NCBI GenBank assembly: GCA_947359465.1
Contig: OX375875.1
Span: 19,326,958-19,390,957 of the forward strand
Length of the DNA stretch: 64,000 bases
Direction of reading: 5' to 3'
Origin: Metellina segmentata
Lineage: Eukaryota > Arthropoda > Arachnida > Araneae > Tetragnathidae
Part shown: piece by piece, positions 51,696 through 61,800 of the stretch
How positions within the stretch are numbered: position 1 is the first letter of the stretch
How the letters are laid out: each line of letters starts with the position of its first letter
Notes under the pieces: generated by a model
Databases searched by the model: none
Told to the model about the DNA's origin: nothing
The model's input: only the letters and a program-made list of their open reading frames with translations
Made by a program: the position numbers and the translations under genes

Positions 51696-53767
51696 CACAT
51701 CTATCGAAATATACTTTACTAGGGGGCCTGCCCCCTGCTCGCTAACGCTCGCCAACCCCCGGAGGATTGCTTCGCATACCTCATTGGTTCGCTGCGCGAA
51801 CCTATGCTCGCTTCGCTCGCCTCAATGAAGACATGTGTCCTAGCAGAAGGGGTTATTTACAAAATATGTTACCAAAAAAATGTTTTTCAAAACTAAATTT
51901 GCTGTATTACAGAAAAAATATATACAATATCTCTAAAATCAGAATTCAAATGAAAACTTTGTGCAAATTTTGACTCGAAATGTGAGCGTTGCTTTGGAAA
52001 TTGAAAACCCAGCATGTTGTTTGTGTGTACATTTTCCCAGCACTCAAACGACCCACACTTTTTCATTGAGTTTGTTGCCGTGCAAGCGTCTTGTAGTGCA
52101 AGCGTCTTGTTGAACTATAATTGTTGGCCCTGAAAAGGACCGATTTTTAAATGGCCCTGAAAAGATCCTCCGCTTTCTTTGATTTCTATTATAAACTAAC
52201 TGCAACAGCTCATTAAAATTTCCTTTTTTTTTTCAATAAAATTTCATCCGATAACGCTATAAATTCAATCGATGCGCGAGACTTCGCGATAAACAAACAA
52301 ACCGTACAGTGTTGCCAAAACGCGATTATAAATAACGTCTATTTTGCGTACGTAAGAGAATGTAAGAGGGTTTTGCCACGTAAGAGAATTATATATATAC
52401 TAGCCGGGCTGCGCGTGCTCGAAGGCGTGTAATAATGCATTTTTTAAAACTTTTTTACACACCGTAATTAAACATGTTTTGATATGTATATTTTATTTAT
52501 TTTTATGAAATAATTCTTCAAATCATTACGTATTCAATCAAATATTTAAGGAAAGTTGGTCGAAATATACATATACCGCTACAAAATTACCCATGTCTAC
52601 TGATATTTTGCAGGAAATAGACATATCATTAAAATCTAACTCCTAAATAATATTTCTGCAATAGGTAATATACCGGAACACATAATGCAAACAAAAATAA
52701 AATTCCAATCCTTTAAAAAATGCAAAATTCTGAAAAAAAAACCACGCACGTATCTATTCAAACGTGTTGAATTTCGACTTCCTGAATATACTGTGAAATA
52801 GAATATTGCGACAAAAGACTTTTCAACGATATTGACAAAGACAATAATGATTGATTTATTAACAAAAAGAACATACATTTGTAATACTTGGGAATCCTTA
52901 AATATGTCCGCAACATCTCGCAGTCAACTCAAATACCCAAACACGGAATTCTAAATCTAATTAAAAAAAGTAAACAATAATTCTGACGTGGCCAGATACC
53001 GGATAGCAAAATTACGTTAAATTACTTTTACATCAAAGGAAGAAATAAAAAGTCAGTTCAAACATAAATACTACAATTTAATTCCTTATTTTGCATAGAA
53101 ATTGACCTCGGCTATTTGAAAACAGCAAGAATTCAAAATATCTGGGTTATTTTATTTACGTTGATTGTTGCCATTCGACGATCCACAAATATCGTCGATT
53201 TCGGGTCCACGTACGTTAGTGTTTTATATATATAGATATGTTAAATTTAAATATTGGGCAGAAAAAAGATGCATTCTCTGTCAAGTTTAAATGTAGGTGG
53301 CGGCAGTATTTCCATGGATGGTTTCTTATTCGGGTTCTGAACGTGACATCAGTTGGCTTGTTTATTGAATATGCTTTCAACCTCACTTCGTCAATAGGTT
53401 CCAAACAATAAATTCCGAATCGCTATGTGATAAATGATTGATCAACGCCGATTGGATTAAACGCCAAACCTAACCAAAACGGCGATAAACTACATTTTAA
53501 GGTAAACTTTGATACGTGGTAAGCAAGGGAATTTGGGTTGAGTAATGAGCCTAACAAATTTATAATAATTTATAAAATAATTAACCTCACTAACTAACCT
53601 CCACCTTTATTTTTATTTTAAAATAATTTCATCTAAGACATGTCATTTCTGAGATTCTTCCTTTCGATGAGACGAGCTGCGTTGCAATGAGTGCTCCATA
53701 AGTGATATGTCCAGTCCAGTCCAGTAATTAAAACGCCTTAATCCGTCTGGGTTTTTTTTTGGTAATT
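51696..53767. other. unassigned 2 kb with a GC-rich inverted-word block
   Basis: 51721-51830 is GC-rich with repeated GCTTCGC, GCTCGC and TTCGCTGCGCGAA palindromes, like the edge of an unclassified element. GCAAGCGTCTTGT is duplicated at about 52082 and 52099. 52403-52430 (AGCCGGGCTGCGCGTGCTCG) is another GC island. No exon or transposase recognised. Confidence 0.45.
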
Positions 53768-54147
53768 TTTTAAGGTGTTAGCCTCTAGATCGAAAGGTTC
53801 CTGGTTCGAGTCCGGGTTCGGGCATGGATGTTTGTAAGCGTATGGTGTAGAGGCGGCTGGTGCACCTTAAATCTGTCGTGGTCGAAAGTCCCCACGTTGG
53901 GTTGATGTGGAAGTTTGGAGAGTGTGGTGCCAGCTCAGGTGTTGCTTCGTCATCTGACCGAGGTTCAAAATTACGAGGTGTTGTCCTAGGATCTTTCCCT
54001 TAAGGGACTGATCCCGGACCGTCGTCAATAGCCCGTTGTGTTGCTCTAGTACGACATTAACTAAAATTACCATTACCGGACCGTCGTCAGTAGCCCGTTG
54101 TGTTGCTCTAGTACGACGTTAATTAAAATTACCATTACCATTACCGT
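53768..54147 (+). repeat. SINE type B with duplicated 3' end
   Basis: Truncated head from AAGGTGTTAGCCTCTAGATC, B box GGTTCGAGTCC, full body. The last 62 bp (GACCGTCGTCARTAGCCCGT onward) are repeated at 54077-54147. CCGTCTGGTTT-like words flank it (about 53741 and 54145). Confidence 0.85.
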
Positions 54148-54213
54148 CTGGTTTGTTTGTACCAACAGAAAATACCTCTCAACATCTAGCTACAAATTTC
54201 CTATTCTGACCGT

Positions 54214-54511
54214 CTTAGTAGGTAGATAATTAACGACGCACTGGTGTAACACAGGGGGCTATTGGTGACCGTCCGGGAACAAAAGAAACGGCGCGAAAGA
54301 TCTGAAGAGAAAGATCCAACCAAGGCCAACACGTAATTCTGAAACACGGTCAGATGACGCGGTCATACCCGAGCTGGCCCTCCCTCTTCAAACTTCTACA
54401 TCAACACCAACGGACATTTGAATCACGACAGATCCGTCTTGGGTTAAACCTTATTTCGAACTCAAAAATTTCCGATTTCTAATCCGTTACCCTTCCAAGA
54501 GGGCTACCTAG
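54214..54511 (-). repeat. SINE type A, diverged
   Basis: Tail GTAGGTAGATAATTAACGAC through body to head GGTAGCCCTCTTGGAAGGGT on the minus strand; B box damaged. Confidence 0.76.
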
Positions 54512-54542
54512 GTCTCTGACCGTTTTGGTAGCCGAGTAGAAG

Positions 54543-54853
54543 GTAGGTATTTTCAATTAACGTCGCTCTGGAACAACACAACGGGCTATTAACGACGGTC
54601 CGGGACTAAACTCAAAGTGAAAGATCCGAGTACACAACTAAATTTTGAACCATGGTCTGATGACGAGATCGCGCCTGAGTTCGCAACCCACTCTCCAAAC
54701 GTCCACAACACGACAACGTGAGGACATTTGAGGCCACGACAGATTTAACGTGAACCATCCCCCTTTATGCACGACCGTCTTTGGTTGGATTCGAACTCGC
54801 AATACTCCGGTCGCTAATACGTTACACTTCCAACCCGGCTATCGAGGCCTCTT
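54543..54853 (-). repeat. SINE type A, full length
   Basis: Tail GTAGGTATTTTCAATTAACG, body, and head GAGGCCTCGATAGCCGGGTT with B box GAGTTCGAATCC. Confidence 0.82.
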
Positions 54854-54941
54854 TTTAAATTTATGTAAAAGACTAAGTGTCTATTGTCTCAGGAGGAATA
54901 GGTCATGTCTCTTGGTGACGCTACCAAGAATGTTATATATA

Positions 54942-55487
54942 AAGTCGCGTTTACACTGGAGTAAACTTCCTTCTCCTGTGTAAACGCCTTTGTCGACTTT
55001 TATCGGCAATGCAAAAGAGGGAACACTCTTCCCATCCTTTTGTAGAGAAGAGTGCTCAACATTCATCAATTTGTAGAGTGTGTAGGATGTCGCGCTTGCA
55101 GCAACAGTCTGCGTAATTTTGTCGAGCAACGGGTACCCAGGAGGTACTGGGTGAGATCATCGTTAAAATAAAGAGGCTAGAGATGAGGGCAAAATGGCAC
55201 AGCAAACAAAAGACGCGGTGTGCGACAACGGGGTGCCCAAGGGCAGAGGGGAGCGGTGATTGTCTACAAAACCGAAAGGGGACGAAATAGGGAAGCATTT
55301 TCATCCCAAATTTCGTCTTGAAGAAATGTCTTCACAAAAGTTGCAGTTCTTTTATCTTTACCGACTCCTGGTAGAAAACAAAATTGGAGTTGCAAACTCT
55401 CCACTCCGATAAAATTAGTGCCGATTCTCGGATTATCTTCAATGTTTGGAGGGTGACGCGTTTGCAACTCCGGTGTAAACGTGGCTT
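54942..55487. mobile_element. PIF/Harbinger-like TIR element
   Basis: Inverted ends GTCGCGTTTACACTGGAGT and GCCACGTTTACACCGGAGT; CGTGTTTACACxGGAG-type ends and TAA/TTAA flanks suggest PIF/Harbinger. Several short minus-strand frames inside, none identifiable. A second GTGTAAACGC word lies just inside the left end. Confidence 0.6.
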
Positions 55488-55616
55488 AAAGGGTTTCACC
55501 AAACACAATAGGGAAATTCGTAGGAGTTTCAAGAGCTAAGTGGATTGCAAGGGGGCCTGTTTTTAACGGCGAAAGGACAATCGTGGATGTTTGTTAATAG
55601 GTGAAATTGTAGTTAA

Positions 55617-56301
55617 GGGGGTCCGGGACACAAAAATCGTCAAATTTTCGAATTTTTTTTTAATTATTTTAAGAAATTCTCTGTGTTTTTCTGCTTAAAA
55701 TGACGTCTAAATCATGTTTCTATCTTAATTAGAACTAGAGCTATAATAATTTTTGTGGTGCGTTGTTTTGAAAATCTAACACTCTTGGCAGTTGTCATGG
55801 CAACAACACCTGTCTTTAAAACTTTAAATGCGTTTTTCTCCATGATACATTTTTTCAAGATTTCCTGTATTCAAATTGCTATAAGTCGAAAACCGATAAA
55901 GTTTAAGGGTTGAATACTTTAATTTTGATTCAGCAAATTTAAAACAAATATTTACTTTTAAAAATATGACTTTAAAAAAAAAAGTACCTTAAAATTTTCT
56001 AAAATTTTCATTTAAATATTTTTTATTAAATTAATATTTTATAAATTGATGAATCAAAATTAAAGTTTATAAATTTGTGAATAATTTACTGCAAGAATTT
56101 TGAAAATGGATCAAAAATATTTTGAGCCTTAGCAATTTAAAGTGACCCCTCTTTTTTTCAAAAAATTTTAATTTAAAATTTTTAAAGAACTTTTGGAAAA
56201 CTTTTGTGCTGTGATTTTGCTTATTAGTTAGATGGGTAATCAGTACAAAAAAATTCAAAATTCATTACTAAAAATTTTTTTTCAATGTGTCCCGGACCCC
56301 C
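55617..56301. mobile_element. 685-bp TTAA-flanked TIR element
   Basis: Perfect 16-bp inverted ends GGGGGTCCGGGACACA flanked by TTAA on both sides (55613-55616, 56302-56305). The interior is very AT-rich and non-coding. A TTAA target suggests piggyBac or Kolobok; the G-rich terminus is unlike classical CCC-initial piggyBac. Confidence 0.85.
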
Positions 56302-56434
56302 TTAATGGGTTAGTTCTCAGGGAAGTGTGAAGTTTCTAAAATACGTATTTCAAAACCTTTGATTCCTAAATAAATCAAAGGCTCAACAGCCAACTCTATT
56401 TCCACTGAATCAACAGGAGAGCCTTTTGGGAAGC

Positions 56435-56647
56435 CTAAGCCAAATCATGGCTGGAATTTGAATTAGCCGCTCCGCCCCAAATCTCACTGGCATAAGCTAA
56501 TGTGGATTTGCTTAAAGCAATGTAAAAGTCCAAGAGTGTGATGTTGTCCCAACGTTTGCTAGAAATCAATTTCAAAAGATAGAATCTCCGACAACAGTCA
56601 TCAAGTACTGAATTTGGGGAATCCCTAATAGCTGGGGATCGAGTCAA
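56435..56647 (-). pseudogene. non-LTR RT fragment
   Basis: Minus-strand frame RRFYLLKLISSKRWDN to LAYASEIWGGAANSNS. It matches the post-RT region (L..RxWG....L...Y.....P.L.YxxxIW) of Jockey-like LINEs. A 45-bp piece (GCTAGAAATCAATTTCAAAA) recurs at 56680, outside the frame. Confidence 0.65.
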
Positions 56648-56919
56648 TCCAAGAACCTTCGGGGGGATGCAATAAATAACTGCTAGAAATCAATTTCAAA
56701 AGATTGAGTGTCCCACAACAGTTATCATGTAAGGGAAAGTTGGACAGAACCGGGTCCCAAAATGTGTTTTTTTTCCCTAAGCACCTATTGAATAAAATTG
56801 CTTTAAGTTCTATTTGAATGATAAATTAGTTCTTTACTTCCAAAAATAAGTATTTTTCAATGTGAAAGAACTATATTTTGGAGGGTAAATAAATAAATTA
56901 TTTTTGGAAGTATGCAAGT

Positions 56920-56956
56920 ACCCGGTTGTATCCGACCTGGTCGGATACAACCGGGT
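56920..56956. other. 37-nt near-perfect palindrome
   Basis: Two perfect 18-bp arms (ACCCGGTTGTATCCGACC and its complement) around one base. It can form a stable cruciform or hairpin. Confidence 0.95.
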
Positions 56957-57244
56957 GTGTATTGGAATAATTAAAAAACGTTGTTGTTTTACTGCTGAAA
57001 TATTTATTTATAACAATAAATTAGTACAATGACCTTAAAAACACTTAGGAATATACGTGGATTTAAAAATCGGGGAACATACAAAAGTAATTTTGAGTTT
57101 AATGGTTTTGGAATGGTAAATTAAGTTAATTGATCAGATTTGTAAGAAGTTTTAAGAACAGAAATCTCAAATAAAATTTTGATCATGCTTCTATGCATTG
57201 ATAAAGGTTTCATGCGCATATCCTTTACAGTTGAGACACTTTAT

Positions 57245-57361
57245 TCAACCTTCCAGAGATTTTGACCTGGCGTACAATTCATTACAAAAGATACAGGCTT
57301 CGTCACATTCCACGTCGTCTTCATCTGATGCTGAGCAGTCTATTTTAATGCGGAACTTCAT
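57245..57361 (-). pseudogene. Cys-containing C-terminal relic of a DDE transposase (tentative)
   Basis: A 38-codon frame reads DEDDVECDEACIFCNELYAR and stops. Acidic stretch followed by CxxC resembles the C-termini of pogo/Jerky-type DDE proteins, whose zinc-binding motif follows. Too short for certainty. Confidence 0.4.
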
Positions 57362-57454
57362 TTTTTTCGTGTTTTGACAGTTTTTTCCAAAAGGACCTTA
57401 AACAATATCTGCTTCAAGTTTTTCTTTTCTGGTTTTCAAAGCTCCAATTCCTAC

Positions 57455-57963
57455 TAGGGATGCGACATCGATGTCAATGTTTTCAAAGCCATCGATGTTT
57501 TTTAAAAAACTTCCATGTATTTAACATTGATGTATTGGGGTCGATGTTTTGGTAACATCGATGTTTTATTTTTAAATGAAAAAAGTACCGTTATAAAAAT
57601 TTAAAAAATACCCAAGTAGCATAATTTTTATAATCAGCAAATTGAACATACTTTTAGACCAAAGTGGCCAAGGGTGAAGGGTCTGAAAAGAAGGGATGCG
57701 ACATCGATGTTTTCTAAACATTGATGTTTCAGAAAAAAACATCGATATATTGGAGCCGATGACGCATCACTAGTTGCTAAACCAGTTTTAAGAAATGGGG
57801 AAAAAAGTTTAAATACACTGAATTTTAAAAACATCGATGTTTTTGGGTCGATGTATTATCAACATCGATGTTTTTGGGTCGATGTATTATCAACATCGAT
57901 GTTTTAATTTTGAAAATCGATGTTTCAAAACATCGATGTTTTGCTATCGATGTCGAATCCCTA
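57455..57963. mobile_element. 509-bp hAT-type MITE rich in ACATCGATGT
   Basis: Inverted ends TAGGGATKCGACATCGAT flanked by a perfect 8-bp duplication ATTCCTAC (57447-57454, 57964-57971). The palindrome ACATCGATGT occurs seven times, with further one-mismatch copies. A 31-bp unit containing it is tandemly repeated at about 57832-57892. A smaller similar pair of ends at 57693-57771 may be a nested relative. Confidence 0.9.
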
Positions 57964-58439
57964 ATTCCTACCCTGTCCTGTCCGACTGCCAAGGTCTCGG
58001 TTTTATCCGACTACTCCATTAATCAGAAAGAAAGGTTTAGTATATTTCAAGCATGATGTAAAACGTAGTTTAATAATTTAAAGTAATAGCTGAAAGAGGT
58101 ATTATCAGCTGTTTTACTTCCCTAAAATAAATCTTCAAGCAATTAGAAACTAGAGACAAATCGGTGGATTAAAAATCGAACCTTTTCTACTCAAATTTTT
58201 TAAAACATCGGCATTGACACACGTAATCTACACTGCCTTTCATTCGACTCTAAATAACATTGCGGCTGTCTGCAACTAGTTACAAGCGTTATCCGACAAA
58301 TGACAGTAATAATCAAGTAAAAATTGCCGGGTCCCGGTTTAATCCGCCTACCTGGTTTTGTCCAAATTTCCCGTTATAAAAAGGGGCAATCAATAACAGC
58401 CTTCGATCAAGTCACCCCGAGCAACTTTTCCGGTGATGC

Positions 58440-58560
58440 TTGATGTTCAATTAACAATCACGAATAAAATGCTCGGGACAGTTGGAACGTGTTGCCAGAA
58501 AATATAGTTAATTCAAAGGGAGTGTACGAATTTAAGATAGAATTGGATAGTCAGTGGGAA
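58440..58560 (+). pseudogene. non-LTR RT C-terminal fragment
   Basis: Frame DSWNVLPENIVNSKGVYEFK then IELDSQW. It matches the RT C-terminal signature xxWNxLPxxIVxSxSxxxFKxxLDxxW of CR1/Jockey-like LINEs. Confidence 0.65.
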
Positions 58561-58599
58561 TTCATAAACAGTCTTGTTGGGCTTGAGCCTGTAGCTGGT

Positions 58600-58812
58600 C
58601 GTCAATATTTGTATTTGTATAACACCTATCAACTGTTCTTCATCGCCACAAGAAATCAAAATCGCTATCCGCTCCACATTTTCTTTACTCAACAAATCTG
58701 GAAGCAATTTCCCATTCCAGTGCACAACAGCTACCTCTAATTTTTTTATATCTATTTTTGACGAGATCAGTTGTTTGTTGTCGGAATGGCTGTCTGTGGA
58801 GTCGTATGACAC
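58600..58812 (-). pseudogene. DNA-transposon protein fragment
   Basis: Minus-strand frame LEVAVVHWNGKLLPDLLSKE then RIAILISCGDEEQLIGV. It resembles a widespread arthropod transposon protein with VHWDGKxLPD...VERxxVLxSG motifs. Superfamily not assigned. Confidence 0.5.
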
Positions 58813-61800
58813 TTTTACCTAGAATTAAATCTGTACGTCATGACCCAATGCCTGAAAAATGCTAAGTACGACTCACAAGTTGTTTCTGAAATACTTTTAC
58901 AAGTTGTATCTGAATGTAGGAACATTTTTCAAGACTCTTCAAAAGCTGCAATTTTTGAGACATTACCACCTTAATTTGTAATTGCCACCTAATTTGTATA
59001 TTTAAGTAATGATGTATAATTCAACAATATAATTAATAAAATACATTTGAACACAATTTACTGTCACTTTTACTCATTGCTTCCACTTCTTTATCCCTAA
59101 TTCCTTCATTTTAAATTTGAATGTTGTTGAATTTACTTCTGAAAATGCCTCTAACAAAAGCCTTTTTAATGTAAATAAAAAATACAAAATCTGGAAAGCA
59201 GATGTAATTGTATATTGTAATGTTTTCAGGGCTTTGCATGAAAATTCACTTTTGACGATATCCACTACGACCTTACATGAAAAAGGCTAAATACCATTCT
59301 ATCAGTTTTAGCAAAAAAAGTGGACGAGATCAAACTTCAAGTTAATAAAATTTCCTATGAAATAAGACAAGAACCAGGTTTCTAGGACGAATAGTTTCGA
59401 TTTTAAGGAGTAAAAACTACGAATTTTTGTTAAAAATCGCTGTTTTTCATAACTTTAACCTCAATGAGGCACGGGTTAATATTATCAGATTGAGCTGAAA
59501 CTCTGCCAATCACATTTTCAAGCCTATTGGCAACTTTTAGGAGGGTGCCCCGGTAGAAATTCGAAAATTGATTTTTTGTGACCACCTTAATGTGGCAGCC
59601 AAGTCAGGGATATGACTGGCAAACTCCAAGAAAATGTTTTAGGAAAATTTTTAACGGCATTATTATTAAGAACACAACACATCAAAGTTATAGGTCTTTC
59701 AAACAAGAGTTTCTTTCATATTAGAAGTGAAATCCCTCTTTCCCAAATCATATTTTTCTGACAGTTAAACTAATTTGAAAAAAATTTCGATTTTGGTTTT
59801 TCTCGACAAGGTCGAAACGACTGCAGAGGTGCAGCCTAGCCGTTTACATTGCTAAAAATCCACTGGAGCAAATTCCAATAGCAATTCAGAACAAGAAACT
59901 TTTAATAAATAGTTATTGTAAGTAACTCAATAAGAACTCAATTATTGCATGAAGTAAATGTAAACATAAAACTTCGATTCTCATTGAACATAAATTTTAC
60001 AGCTGCCATGAGATATTAATAAAAGCAATAAAGTACACTGAGCACAATGTTTTTATAAAACTATTTTATTTCAAGATTTGCCAAGAAAATTTTATAGTTG
60101 AAAAATTGCATGAATTATATCTATAATATCTCTATTTCATAAAATATAAATTTGCTTTGACAGTAAGACCTTTTTTTGCAGTTAGTATCATGAGAAAATT
60201 GCATTCGATTTGTAATATACTATAATTTAAATTATACACCAGATCACTAGAAACATCAGATTTTTCTGTATCACCTAGAAAGTTCAGATTTTTATAATTT
60301 CTATTCACAACAGAACAATAAAACAATTCCTCTCATGCGAACAAGTGGTTATAAAAAATAGAAGATATAGTATGACTTTTAATACATTGTGATTATAGCA
60401 CAGGGTTCATGCAACTTGCCGGCTCTCAAGATCCAAGTAAATACTGATAAGATTCAAGGACTAAATAAAAAAAATCTAAAAATATGCATCTCAAACTACA
60501 AAACATTTAATTGATAGGCAAACACCTACTACCACCAAAGAGAAGATATAAAATAATATACAGATGTTCTCTCGTAGAGGTAAACTATCTCAAAATATGA
60601 CAATGAATACACAAACACATAAATGCAATATAAAATTATTACTCCCAAACTGAAGTCACACCACAACAGATTTGAAAAGAACTGTGAAACTAATCTGATA
60701 GATCGCATGAAACTTATTGCTTACACAAAACATATAAGAGCACTTACACTGTACTTGAATTTTGGGTAAGTATATTTCAGGAGTATCTAATATTGGAACA
60801 TAGATGTAAAATCTGAAAATGGATTTTCAGTTCCGGCAGCAATGGAGACCAAATATTGCATCAGACTAAGCATAAACAGTCTTACAAGTTGCAAGACCTG
60901 GTATTGAATTCAATTTGAGAAACAAGTCCTAACTTGTGCACACTTGTTATGTTTTAGTGAAGCTAAATGTTTAGTAGATATAGTATAGTAGTACTTTATT
61001 TTGTCTGTTTTTTAAAAATAAGTTAAAAGTGTAGTTCATTCTGAAGCGTGTTGTTTTCATATTTCATTTCATTTTTGATGTTAAAAATTAGGTTGTTTAT
61101 TACTACAACTTTTACGTTTTCTTGTAAAATTGTTATAGTATAAAGTGTAGGTATTTAATTTTATGGTTATGACCATGTTTCTGAAATGTGAGTTAAATTA
61201 AAGTGTAGTTAATTCTTAAGAGTAGGTTATCTAAAAATTTTGATTTTTGACATTAAAAATTAGGTTGTTAATTATTATACTTTAGTTTTCTTGTTACAAC
61301 AGGGTTCTCATTTTTTCAGCTAAGGAAAAATTAAGATCTTTATTTTGAAAGCTGTATTTAACATTTTCTGAAGTTGATGAATGCACGGGTAAAGACAATT
61401 TCGTAGGTGCTATGGTTTAATTTCAGACCCAGTAATGATACTTGTGTCATTGATATTGGTCAAGTATTAGTAATATTGTCTTTAGTGGGGGAAGAAAATA
61501 TTTGTATTGGATGAAACTTCTTAAAATTGTCCATATGACTAATTTAAGGTTATGTGTTGCAAACAATAAGGTTTTCTGCAAAGATTCCAAGACCCCTTAG
61601 AAACTAAAATGAAAAAATAAATATTTTTAAGGCCTGTGAAAATTGCAAAATTATAAGTTTAAATATTAAAATTTAACATCCCAAGTTAAAAACTTTAAGG
61701 GCCATAATATTTGGGACTTTGAAGTAAAAGCGTTTGAGACTAATGTCAATTTATCAAGTGGCAAAATAACATTAAACATAAGAAATTTTTTTTCAAATAG

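Larger units (their letters stand above)
56732..58376. mobile_element. TIR element (pogo-like?) hosting a hAT MITE
   Basis: Inverted ends share GGGAAAKTTGGACARAACCR and lie next to TA. Internal copies of GGNTxxAACCGGG and a 37-nt palindrome of the same motif look like transposase-binding repeats. It holds a small relic (57245-57361) and the MITE at 57455-57963. Confidence 0.65.
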
